A program made the translations under genes and the position numbers. DNA of 64,000 nt from Pyrenula massariospora (Eukaryota > Ascomycota > Eurotiomycetes > Pyrenulales > Pyrenulaceae): positions 1,240,001 through 1,304,000 of the forward strand of contig JAGFMI010000001.1 of assembly GCA_021030905.1 (NCBI GenBank). Reading direction: 5' to 3'. Shown here piece after piece: positions 54,825-64,000 of this stretch. Numbering within the stretch: position 1 is the stretch's first letter; every line of letters begins with the position of its first letter. The notes beneath the pieces are model-generated. The model was not told the origin of the DNA. It worked only from the letters and a program-made list of their open reading frames with translations, and searched no databases.

Positions 54825-57274
54825 TCATGAAGCACCATTGATGAGCGTAGCCTCGATTGGCGAATTAGGACCGAGAGGTTTCTTTTGCCGAAGGGTGAGA
54901 GGGAAAGGGTATTCATCCGGGTCTTCTTCTTCGCTATTGATCAGGCATTAGCAATTATCCGCGAAAACCATGGATGTCTAGAAGATTTGGTAGACAGTTG
55001 CAACTTACGGCAGCTTCCACGCAATGTAGTCCTCGGTGCTCAGCCCCTCACGTCCCTCTTGCAATGATGCAAAGTCACCCGGTGTCATCATACCGGATCT
55101 ATCTCGAGGCGAGCCTGGAACTGAGAAAGGCCGACTGATCTTTTGCTCGGTGCCGCCGATAACATCTTCAAAGTCTTCCTCATCTTCGAAAGAGCTTGGG
55201 TAAGCTGCCAAATTGTCAGGAAAGGTGACGATGCAGGGGCCATTGGAGACTCACCTCTCCGAAGAGCAAGCTGCCGAGCCTTTACATACTCCATCCCCAT
55301 TCGCTTCCAGTCAAGAAGGTCGCTCAATCTTTCTGTCCGATTGCGTTGATTGATGCGCTGTCTCCGGCTTTTGTTGACAAAATCGAACATATAGCTGGTC
55401 AGCTGGTTTACAGAGTCGTCAACGCCTTTGGTTCTCCGGTCGACAATGTAGATGCCGTAGTCCGACGAGTTCTCGATCAATTCCTCCATGTAGCAGCCAA
55501 AGCCAGAAAGGTTGGTCGTAATGCTAGGTACGCCCATAACGGTACATTCAGCCGGAGTATATCCCCAAGGCTCATAGTACGAAGAGAAGATGCCCATGTG
55601 TGTACCTCGAACAAAGTCATCGTAGTCAAGGGGCAGAACAGGGTTTGCAGAATTGAGAAACTCGGGATGGAAAACAATCTTTACTCGATCTGAGGGATGA
55701 TTGAAAAGCTGGACCCGACGGATTTGGCTCAGAATAGGATCTTCATTGTCATTCACCATGTTGTGGGTGACAATTGGGGGCAGGTTGTGGCGTTTCATGG
55801 CAAACAGTCGACGTCGAAGCATGACTCTGTCTTGACTGGTAACGAGTTCCTTTTCGTCAGGCATAGGATCGCCTTCTTTCCAATGCACAGCTCGGTCGAA
55901 TAGTCGTTTCCCTATACCTCTTTCGACGATGTCGACCGTGTCTCTTAGAGATTTAATCACCGCTTGACCCTTCAAGGCCTCGACCGTCAAGGAAGTTGTC
56001 TGGGCTGGCATAATGATAAAAGCAACTACCGTCATCTTCGAGCCAGAGCTCTTCAACCGGTGGTTCAGCCTTGCCAGAGATTCGATAAACATGTCAACTC
56101 CCTTGTTCCTGTATTCGTATCGACCCGCGGTAAAGAAATACAGCGTGTTCTCTGGCTCAAAATCGGTAAGGCCATAGAAATGGCCCCGGACAAAGTCATG
56201 TATCTTCTCCTTGGACTGCTGGTGGAGGTTCTGGAATTCATGCATGGCCGAGAATTTCTTGACATTTAAGCCATTTGGTAGGACGCCGTCAGGCTTCCTT
56301 TTGAGAAGATGTTCGCTCTCATATGCTGTAATGTGGGAAACGGTGGTGAAAACGTCGGCACTATGTGCTGACGCACGCTCGATGCAATATCGATGATATA
56401 TGCCACGCTTCCCTGATACAGTATGAGCAAGTATCATTTAAAGTAATGGTGCTACTAACCGGCTTCTGCGTCACAATCGAAATATTGCAGATTATTGTAG
56501 AAATCAACAGATCCTGCACACAGATATCGCCCAAGAAGGGTGGCATGTGTCGTAAATATTGTTGTTACGTCCATATGTCGCTTCTTCGTCAAAGGTATAG
56601 CAACGCCAGCAAGCCATTCGTGGAAATGCGCAATGACCGCTCGATCCGTCTCTCGTGAAATAAACTTGAGCTAGGTAAGCTTTGCTCAGCTAGGAGAATT
56701 AAGACATACCTCGCCGATGAACCAGGCGATCAAGTATCCAAAAACCAGGGCTTCGTTCGTCTCGTGATCGCCTTCAGGGGAAGGGATTCCAGCAACAGCC
56801 CACAGATCAGCTTTCCATTCATTTAACCAGCGGTATCCAGTGCTGGTGTCTATGAGGAGCACACGTGGAGCTCCTTCGATCAGCCACCGGCCATAGACAA
56901 TATTGATACCACGCTCTTGCATCGAATCGATTGTGTCCTTCAACTTGGAAAGCGTAGGCTCGAGAGGCTCAACTTCGACCGCGGCCTGTCCTGTTAGTGA
57001 CGAGCTATCGCATCGATACCCGGAAGCCTTACCGAAGCTTTGTTGAGTGGCCCGATGAGCGTGTAACGCTCGCCATACTCGGCGGTGGTGACAGGAGCTT
57101 TGGATTTCAGTACAGAGTATATGCCGCCAACTAGAGTAACACCAAGTTAGTGGGTTGAGAAGATGCCCGTTAGGCCGTTGGCAATGAACCTCTGTTGGCG
57201 ACCTCTGTGGCGCATTCGAACAAGATGTGGTTTTTAACATCCCTCTTCTTCGCCTCGCTCTCTTTTGTCTCCAT
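54825..57274 (-). CDS. gsy1: Glycogen synthase (GT3), seven exons
   Basis: The reconstructed exons are 57274-57190, 57130-57033, 56985-56710, 56664-56460, 56412-55255, 55204-55009 and 54933-54825, giving 708 residues (yeast Gsy2 has 705). All phases agree. The N-terminus reads [15 protein letters not shown], the UDP-glucose binding loop. Further blocks are [34 protein letters not shown] and [16 protein letters not shown]. The catalytic E-x7-E is E502 and E510 in EPWGYTPAE. The Arg cluster that binds glucose-6-phosphate is [15 protein letters not shown]. The Ser-rich C-terminus fits the phosphorylated regulatory tail. The 45-base intron at 56665-56709 was placed so that the exon length matches yeast. 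The enzyme adds UDP-glucose to the non-reducing ends of glycogen. Donor GTTCAT in the first intron is unusual. Confidence 0.93.
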
Positions 57275-58186
57275 GGCTGAGTCTATTGAGGCAGCGAGCA
57301 GGATGCGGGGGTGCTGGAGCGAGAATGGTTCCAAGGCGAGGTCCAGGCGGGGAAGCTTCGGACAATGAGAAACAGCTTAATTGCTGCGACCTCTGGGAAC
57401 GGGCGGGTAACGAGTTCCGAGGACTGAAAGAAGGCGGTAGAGCATACACAGTCCAGGTTCTTCAGGCTTGAGAAGCACTGGTACCGTGGAATTCCAAGAA
57501 GGCAGTTGAAAGGCCAGGTGGAGAAGAGCAGGTTTGGGTGGGCTGGAGAGAGCTTGGGTCACCTGGGGCCGGAAGCTGGGGCAACGCTAAACGACGGGGT
57601 TGGCCTCAGGACATGAACGTCGTGGAGCCACGCTCCATGATCTTTGACGTTCTCGGAAGATGGCTTTGTTTCTGCAGACCTTGCAATGCCCATACCATTC
57701 AAGCCTTTTTCCCTGACAGGCCGGCTGGCTGATGGATTGGCCGGCTCCAGAGCCCCATGCTGTGCTGATGAGGGTCGGAGATGCCAGCATTGTGAAGATG
57801 GGGGACAGCTCTTGAGAGCTACAAGGCAGCGCGGGGTCGCGGAGGCTAATTGAGGGGTGAGTGACGGGCATGTTCAGCACGAGAAGTCGAGCCGAGAACC
57901 GATATGCTTTAGAATAACTTCCAATTGGAGCATTGGCCGATGCGAGAGAGCGTCTGCAAGCCATACAGACATTTTCAGCTTTAAGTGCTCCACGTTAACA
58001 TGTTTTTACACGATCTTCTGTCGGCAGAACATCTGCCTTTTGTATAATTCACGAAGGTTCGGATCAGACCTCTCAGCGCCAAAACCGCTCTCTAGTCCTC
58101 CCGCCTCTGCGCTAATGAGATCTATCCTCAGGAAATGCCAGCTCTGTACAGTACAACGACCGCCGAGGCAGCTTATCCAGAGATTC
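57275..58186. other. Promoter region of glycogen synthase
   Basis: About 900 bases, G-rich on the plus strand near 57280-57600, with overlapping unsupported open frames on both strands. No gene was recognised. Confidence 0.5.
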
Positions 58187-60085
58187 TCACTTCCAACATT
58201 TCTGCCTTGGAGGCTCACATTGTGGGGCTAAGCATGAGCAAAGCGTAATGCTTCCAGGAAACTTAGAATTAGACACGTCGCACGATCCAGACTCGCCGGC
58301 TGGACAGGAATTACAGCTGTTTGTTTGATTATGGGACCAGTTGTCGAAATCTCCGTCTGTTGTGGCAGGCAATGGAGCGGGACAACCAATCTTGGGGTCA
58401 GTAGTTGTTGGCAGTTTCGGGAGGTTGAGCAGGAAATCCTGCGCTTCCTTGAATGCAGCTTCACTCGGGAAGTATTCAAGGCCAATTACAGGGTCAACTT
58501 TCAGACAGGCGCAATCTTTCCAGCCGCCGCCTGTGAGCTGGAAGGAATCAGTAAGTAGTCCGATCCAGTTGTGGATTCCCTGACTTACACCTTTACATTT
58601 GGAGCCTCCGGCATCGCCACCGCAATTATCACAAAAGGGCATTGCCTTTTCCTCGGGGCAGTCTGTGCATTCGCAATTCGGGAAGTTGGGGGCATCTGAG
58701 GCGCATTTGCCGTCCTTGCCTTTGCACAGTGGGTTGCCACACCGAATTAGTACCTTCGGGAGGCAAAATTTCTGATCTGTCTGGTCTTGTTCATCTTTTC
58801 TGACCCGCACAATCGTGCTGTCGTCTTCTTTGTCAACCTCTCGATCGTATACAAGCCAGAAGACCGAGGTGAGAAGAAGACCAAAGGCTTCATCATCAAG
58901 CCGAAGCCGTGCTCGTAGATCTGCGACTTGCTGAGCCACGTTATTAATAATGTCCTGATGGGTGATTATGTTAGCAATCTGAGCACTTTTGCAACAGCAC
59001 GTATTTTGTCACTGACGGACAAAACGCGTTGAGATTTGAATAAAATCTACCCTCTGATAGACCATAACATGCCAAGAAATAAGGAAGACGTCAGCCTACC
59101 ATTGCTGATGAGTTTTCTGGGCGGAAACCCACGCGGCCTCGCTGGTTCAAACGAGCTAGTCCTGTCAAGCGTCCTGCTCCACCCATCGCTAAGAAGATCA
59201 TGGCCATACCGGTGGTGATACAAAGCACTAGTTCAGGAGGCAAAAATGTGCTACGGTGGTCAATATTCTGCGGCATGTCACGCTTGTGGATTGGGCAGTT
59301 GTTAGTCTTGTTAGCCAGGACGTTATCGATCTCGCTGGCAATAGTCTCATTCGTATGGATGGTCACATCCCCGTTAGACTCTACTACTACAAAAGGGCTT
59401 CAAAATGGTGAGCTGAAACCAGAAAATTATATCCAGGCTTACTCACATCTCATCGTCCTTGGAAGCCTCGATCACGAGTGGTTGGGGCTGATCTTTCTCA
59501 GAAACGAACTCAACGGCTTTGGCATCGGTATGTGGCTTTGCCTGGTCGACGTTGCTGATCGGAATTCGCCAATTTGGTGGCGTTGCTCTCGTTTCGCTGC
59601 CGAGAGCAATATTCATCAGCCCTGAGAGGAGAGAGCCGACAATTAAGAGTATGCCTAGGCCAGCAAGACCCCCAAGGATCCCGATCATTCGTTTCTGTGG
59701 CATCACTTGATCGTTTTGGAAAATCGCCTCAAGCGCTGAATGGCAGCCGGTACTCCGGAGTTCTTTGCACTCATCTTGCAGGGTCTTGTCCACCTTTTTA
59801 CGGAGGTCATCACCAACAAAGATGTTGATGCCGGTAGCGCCTTCTTGAATACTGCATTCGCCACCTTCGGGTTTTGGTCCATCTGTGGGCTATTGAAATG
59901 AGCAACAATCTTCCAAGAATACTTGTAAAACGCACCACTGGTGGAAAATAATCAGAAGCAGAAGCCGCCGTTACGGTGGCCGTCGGTTCGTCCCGCTTTA
60001 AATAGCTTCCGGCAGGCGGCGTATTGGTAAGAGCTAGGATGGCATGTCTGGTAAGAAGAAATAATAGGGAATAAAGCACAAACAT
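58187..60085 (-). CDS. Cys-rich membrane protein with signal peptide, unknown function
   Basis: Five exons, 60085-59936, 59889-59447, 59397-59100, 58954-58589 and 58537-58187, give 535 residues with all phases in agreement. The 51-base intron at 58538-58588 could be retained without a stop, adding 17 residues. The start has a signal peptide (YSLLFLLTRHAILALTN). An extracellular or luminal segment follows with Cys at ECSIQ, DECKE and TGCHS. Then come a transmembrane helix (about 118-146, MIGILGGLAGLGILLIVG), a hydrophilic stretch, a second helix (about 252-275) and a short hydrophobic one near 321-335. The C-terminal 180 residues are very Cys-rich (CEC, CDNC, CAC, CNSC, CSC). The pattern suggests a multipass surface protein with a disulfide-bonded domain. 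I do not recognise the family. Neighbouring a secreted peptidase gives a possible surface context only. Confidence 0.75.
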
Positions 60086-61078
60086 TTTGTCCGGATAAGA
60101 ACTTAGGTAATAGCATAGGTAGAAGGATTGACCTGATAGACACGTGAGTCGTGATCAAGAAAATTGGACTCTACCACCCGCTACCATAGTGGAGTAGCTT
60201 CCGGCAGGAAGGTTGTATTATATTCAGTGAAGGCGCTTCTCTTGGCTAAGTAAATACAAGATCATGTCTACGTAAGAAGATAAGCCACGGTACATTTTCT
60301 CGGCCATTTGTCTCTCCATTCTGAGCCATGGATCTGTGATGCAACAAATGCCGGGAAATCAAATCGATCTTGGAGGAGGGCAATGAGCTAACTTTTCCGT
60401 TGTCGAATAACAGAGTATTGTGAGGCTGGGAGCTTTGCAGACTCCTCCTCGTTGTCTATTACTCCAGAAAAAAGGCTTAGTGTGGGATCGTCGTATTGAC
60501 GTCGGATAAGCAACACCACCAACCCAAGCTATCTGTAAGGTGTGTTGTAGAACGATAACGATGCTAAGCTCCCGTGTCATCAGAGAAGCTAAAGAGCCGT
60601 ACGCGTAGGCGAGCCGAACCGCGAAAAACCCCAGACCGGTGATTCCGGACCGTTCGGATTCCGTCGGAAGCTCGAAAGCATCATTCCGAATAAGCACCAT
60701 CTGCCTGTGATGGTAAATTACTATTTCCAACATGCTAGCGATGTCAAAGTTTGATCAATCCTCAGCCCTGTCGATATCGTCGTGTGCCGATTACCGTGTC
60801 GTCGGCTTCGATGTTCCCGACTCGAGCGTTGGGACTTTGCAACCGACTACCGAAAGGCTCATGGATGATGAACACCCCCAACCTTTGGAACCGTCATAGA
60901 AGTGCGCTAAAGCACTTCGCACCACTCTAAACATATCGGGGCTCTTCTGGCTTGTTGTTATTGAGCCGAGGAACTTTATATACCCGCGAATCTCTCGCCA
61001 CGGCTCTTAAAATAGGGGTATACCTCGTTGACTCTGTAAGCATTGAGAACGGCGCTCGTACCCTTCACTTTGGACACT
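60086..61078. other. Divergent intergenic region
   Basis: About 1 kb between the divergent starts of the Cys-rich protein (-) and the metallopeptidase (+). An open frame at 60359-60733 on the minus strand has no recognisable features. The region from about 60950 includes TTTATATACC, a possible TATA element about 100 bases before the metallopeptidase start. Confidence 0.5.
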
Positions 61079-62430
61079 ATGAAACTCTTCATCTTGGCTT
61101 TGGCTTTGATATCGCCAATGCTTGCTCAACAAACTTATTGGGTGCATCAGACGTGCCTATCACAGGCGCAAGGTGGCAGACAGCCAGACAATAGAGTACT
61201 TAGGGCAATTACAGGGGCTAAAACGACTGCGAGAAGAGCATCAAGAAGACTGAACAACGCTGCCGATGAGTACATGAACAGGGCGTTCGCTGAGATCTTC
61301 AAGCAGCCAAGAACGGATACACCAAGTTTCGAACGTGTTAATTGTGAGACCCTTCAAAAAAGCAATAAATAAATTGCTGATGCGACTACGTTACAAGATA
61401 TTCTTAACGGTCTTAATACCATGACGCAGACTAGAGATCAACGTGCTGCTAATATTCGTTACTACTGCGATAACGATGCTCGGGATGCAAGGAGTCCCCA
61501 CCCGCTTTCAAGGTGGACCCTTCGTCCAGATCCCGAATATCCTCCCCTAGGTTATGTCCCACAGAGGGCGCGACCGATAAAATCATCTAGACCTGACGAA
61601 GCAACTCAAGAGTGGGAGGACGTCGAAAATGGCATAGGTAAGTTTCCAAGGGAAGATTCGTCAGGAATGCGAAGAATTTAAGTCCATACCTTCTTTTTAT
61701 ATAGCCGATGCCAGTCCGGGCTGTGAGAAACTAAATCTCCTCGCGGTTACATATCTTTGGCCTAATCGCAGGGTCGATTCTCAACCTTCACCGGGTCTAG
61801 ACGATCGGGCCACAGTTACAGTCCGTAAATACTGCTTCAATATCCAGCTTTATCTTGGGCAGCAGTTGCTAATTTTGTTGGTATCATAGCTCTGTGACAG
61901 GTTGCTGGCTAGGGAATTGGCTTCATTTGCTGATCTTTCTAGCCGTGCGGACTTTTTCAGGGTCCTATCACAATCTCCTCGCCCTACGGACTTGGGAACT
62001 ATTGACAACTTCAAAGCTATTACTTCAGTGATCCTAGTCCATGAGGTTTGTCATTCCAAAACTTGACAGCAGCCTTACATATTGACCACAAGTCCACAGT
62101 TTTGTCATAGCCGCCCTTACTTTCGTATGTTTGGAAATTTCATTTATTCAGCATCGTGAAGATCTTTCACTTCCTCGTCATCCGCTCTAACATTTTTCAT
62201 GTTTAGTTGAAGATCACCCTGCGCCCAATAGGCCACTAGGGTCTGATGCCTTAGCTTACGGTTGGGAAAATGTACTGAACATCGGTCCATCAGTGGTAGC
62301 ACTGGACAATGTTGATAATATCGTCTATTACGCATTACTAGCCCATCTCGCCGATTACAAGTTCCGCTTATCGACTGCCGAGCTTGCAAGAAGACAAGGG
62401 TTCTTGATATATGATCCGGATCTAGTCTGA
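61079..62430 (+). CDS. Secreted zinc metallopeptidase, aspzincin-like, with HExxH split by an intron
   Basis: Six exons, 61079-61343, 61398-61637, 61705-61820, 61890-62045, 62100-62124 and 62207-62430, give 341 residues; every phase agrees and no stop intervenes. Residues 1-17 (KLFILALALISPMLAQ) are a signal peptide. The mature part opens with YWVHQTC and continues to ANIRYYCDND, typical of a family of fungal secreted putative peptidases. The zinc motif is HEFCH (H258, E259, H262), formed only by splicing: exon 4 ends in VHE and the 25-base exon 5 begins FCH. The last exon reads SDALAYGWENVL and ALDNVDNIVYYALLAHLADY, matching the C-terminal block of deuterolysin-like (M35-type) enzymes. The third intron (61821-61889) has a weak GTCCGT donor. 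A degradative or host-interacting extracellular protease is the likely role. Confidence 0.85.
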
Positions 62431-64000
62431 CCGAGTTTACCTGGAGCCCTTCAGATGACTAATACGACTACTGATCGGTAGGTTCCAATCGGGTCTGTCG
62501 AGGGCCCACCCACCTCTTGTGATGAAAGATAGGTCATTCCTTTCCATCGATCTGTTCTGACGGAACTCGGTCGATTTACCTGTTCGCTATACAAAAAACA
62601 TATGGACGAAGAGTCTCATACGCAAGCGCTGTTCGTGGCCAGAAGATCAATGAACTATACGGGGGAAAAACATATCTAACACCGAAGCTGACCAGCAGTG
62701 TATGGAGCTGGGGACCTTATGGGCTGTTATACATGTTCAAAAGCGCTACAAAGTGCCCTACATCCCTGCGTTCTCTGTACTACCAACCCCTGGCGTTCAA
62801 GAAGCGCATGTAAGCTGTATTTGACTGTGCTGGGTAACATTAAGATGTTTCAAAGTGTGAAACTGCTCTTCCGACTAGACCGATAGTGTAAGATCTCCTT
62901 TTCTACCTAACCTCTTCCCTCAACCGCCGTGGCGGAAAACTAAGCCTCTTTACCGCCACTGATTGCCCTATGTTCTGCTTTAGTTCCATTGTCCTCATCT
63001 ATGAGTATATTTTTGGCATGCCTTTCGGCCTTTCTCAAAACTGGTGTTCGCCACGTCATAATATAAATATATTAGTCTCGGTAGGCTTTCATTCCGCAGT
63101 CTGTACCCGCCCTTATTCACATGTCTCTCCATTCAGTACATGGAGAGCTTCGGCCACACCTACGCATCTCTGGACCTTAATTCTATATGGTGTATCAAAA
63201 TGCGCCTAGATGTAGGTTAGTTCCAATTTTTCATAGGATTTCTAGGAAATGGAATGACCAGAAGACTATGCAGACCAAGCTACGAAGAACAAATACTATT
63301 CGAACTAATTTGGAAGCAGTATGCGCAATCGCTTCGTAAGCGTGCAATTTCGAATGGCTGGTCACCGCAAGCAAGGTGTGGAAGTCACTTTGATCGAAAG
63401 ATCCCGGACTACTTTATCTTGACTTATGGTGCAGTTGATGGAAGGACTGCGCCGCGATGGCATGAATAGCGGGAGGTTATATGTGAACGATTTGAATTTA
63501 TACCTTGGAGGTCCGGCATGTGGAACAACTTGTCGCCGTCATCCAAGTTCTCAGATCAAACGCTCTTGTTGGGTCGCGCAGATGTTCTGAAGTACAGGTC
63601 TGCTAGAAAGGAATTAATTCACCTTCCCCCAAGGGCCGCCGTCTGGAAGACGGGACGGGAGGAACAACGTAAACCCGACGGACCAGTTAGCGCGATTAGA
63701 TACGTAGCTCCCGAGCGCGCGGTCGGCCAGAACTTCATCTTTTCTAAGTGGAGTGAGTCCCTGCACGGCAAAGCGCTTTTCCTTTTTTTCCTCACACGAA
63801 GAAGCTGTTGTACGATTTTTCTCTTCTGCTCACAATCCTGCCTTGCTAGATTCCCTTACCGGAGACTCGAAGCTGCTCCAACTACGTGTCGTCCGGCTCA
63901 GTACGACTTCCAATTCCTGCACTGAAAACGTAACCAGACATCTACTTCTGCGAGAATGGCTTGAAACAAACATTCTCTTTGCTGAGCGGCGAGCCCGGCC
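62431..64000. other. Terminal region without a supported gene
   Basis: No complete gene was found. A coding-like block lies at 62533-62809. Open frames at 63254-63469 and 63518-63925 (plus) have no family features; the latter may be a 5' part of something continuing past the window. Confidence 0.4.
62533..62809 (+). other. Coding-like island, possible exon
   Basis: About 92 codons stay open between an AG at 62531-62532 and a GTAAGC donor at 62810. The translation is protein-like, with YGRRVSYASAVRGQKINELYG, followed by TYLTPKLTSSVWSWGPYG. I do not recognise it. Without flanking exons it could be an exon of an unrecognised gene, a remnant, or chance. Confidence 0.25.

Noticed and set aside
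56671-56709. Alternative acceptor giving a 39-base intron in glycogen synthase
   Set aside because: The acceptor six bases further on (CAAG) gives a 45-base intron and an exon whose length matches yeast Gsy2 exactly.

Overview
The window is nuclear DNA of a filamentous ascomycete fungus (Pezizomycotina; Dothideomycetes is my tentative placing, from protein style only). The signs are short introns (about 44-110 bases) with GTRNGT donors, CTAAC/CTRAC-like branch sites and YAG acceptors; single-exon giant proteins rich in Ser/Pro/Thr; and the gene set itself, which includes a CAP20/perilipin, a stomatin, an Snt1 corepressor, a UBE2Q-PARP fusion, a fungal MATH/UCH-like protein and a fungal secreted metallopeptidase. 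I recognised no tRNA, rRNA, CRISPR array, transposon or viral element. All exon coordinates come from reading splice signals and checking that phases and protein families stay consistent.

Layout. 1-17.5 kb is dense and conserved: an insulinase/Ste23-type peptidase (+), a PARP-UBE2Q fusion (-), a 2150-residue coiled-coil protein (-) whose start lies in a small upstream exon, and ribosomal protein L27 (+). 19-28 kb is looser: a CAP20/perilipin (+), a stomatin-like SPFH protein (+), a 100-residue membrane protein (+) and a CadD-type cadmium-resistance transporter (-). 28-35 kb is the most accessory-looking stretch: an orphan protein (+), a possible multi-exon gene near 29.4-30.4 kb, and a GT-B glycosyltransferase with an N-terminal membrane anchor (-), with long gene-free flanks. 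35-46 kb holds a TLC-domain membrane protein (+), a MINDY-family deubiquitinase with UIM and a CaaX tail (-), and an Snt1/N-CoR corepressor (-) whose second SANT domain is cut by a 44-base intron.

46-49 kb is an intergenic desert that carries a decayed, apparently intronless copy of deoxyhypusine synthase (about 47.38-48.16 kb). 49-64 kb holds a MATH-USP-like-UBL-MORN-RING protein (+), glycogen synthase in seven exons (-), a Cys-rich signal-peptide membrane protein of unknown function (-), and a six-exon secreted metallopeptidase (+) whose HExxH motif is split by an intron.

There are no operons. Three genes fall in ubiquitin or ADP-ribose signalling (PARP-UBE2Q, MINDY, MATH-RING), two in lipid or membrane organisation (perilipin, stomatin), and two encode likely secretory-pathway products next to each other (58-62.5 kb). 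The nearest thing to an undescribed system is the pair of architectures combining ubiquitin modules in unusual ways: ADP-ribosyltransferase plus E2, and an apparently Cys-less USP fold plus RING and MORN.
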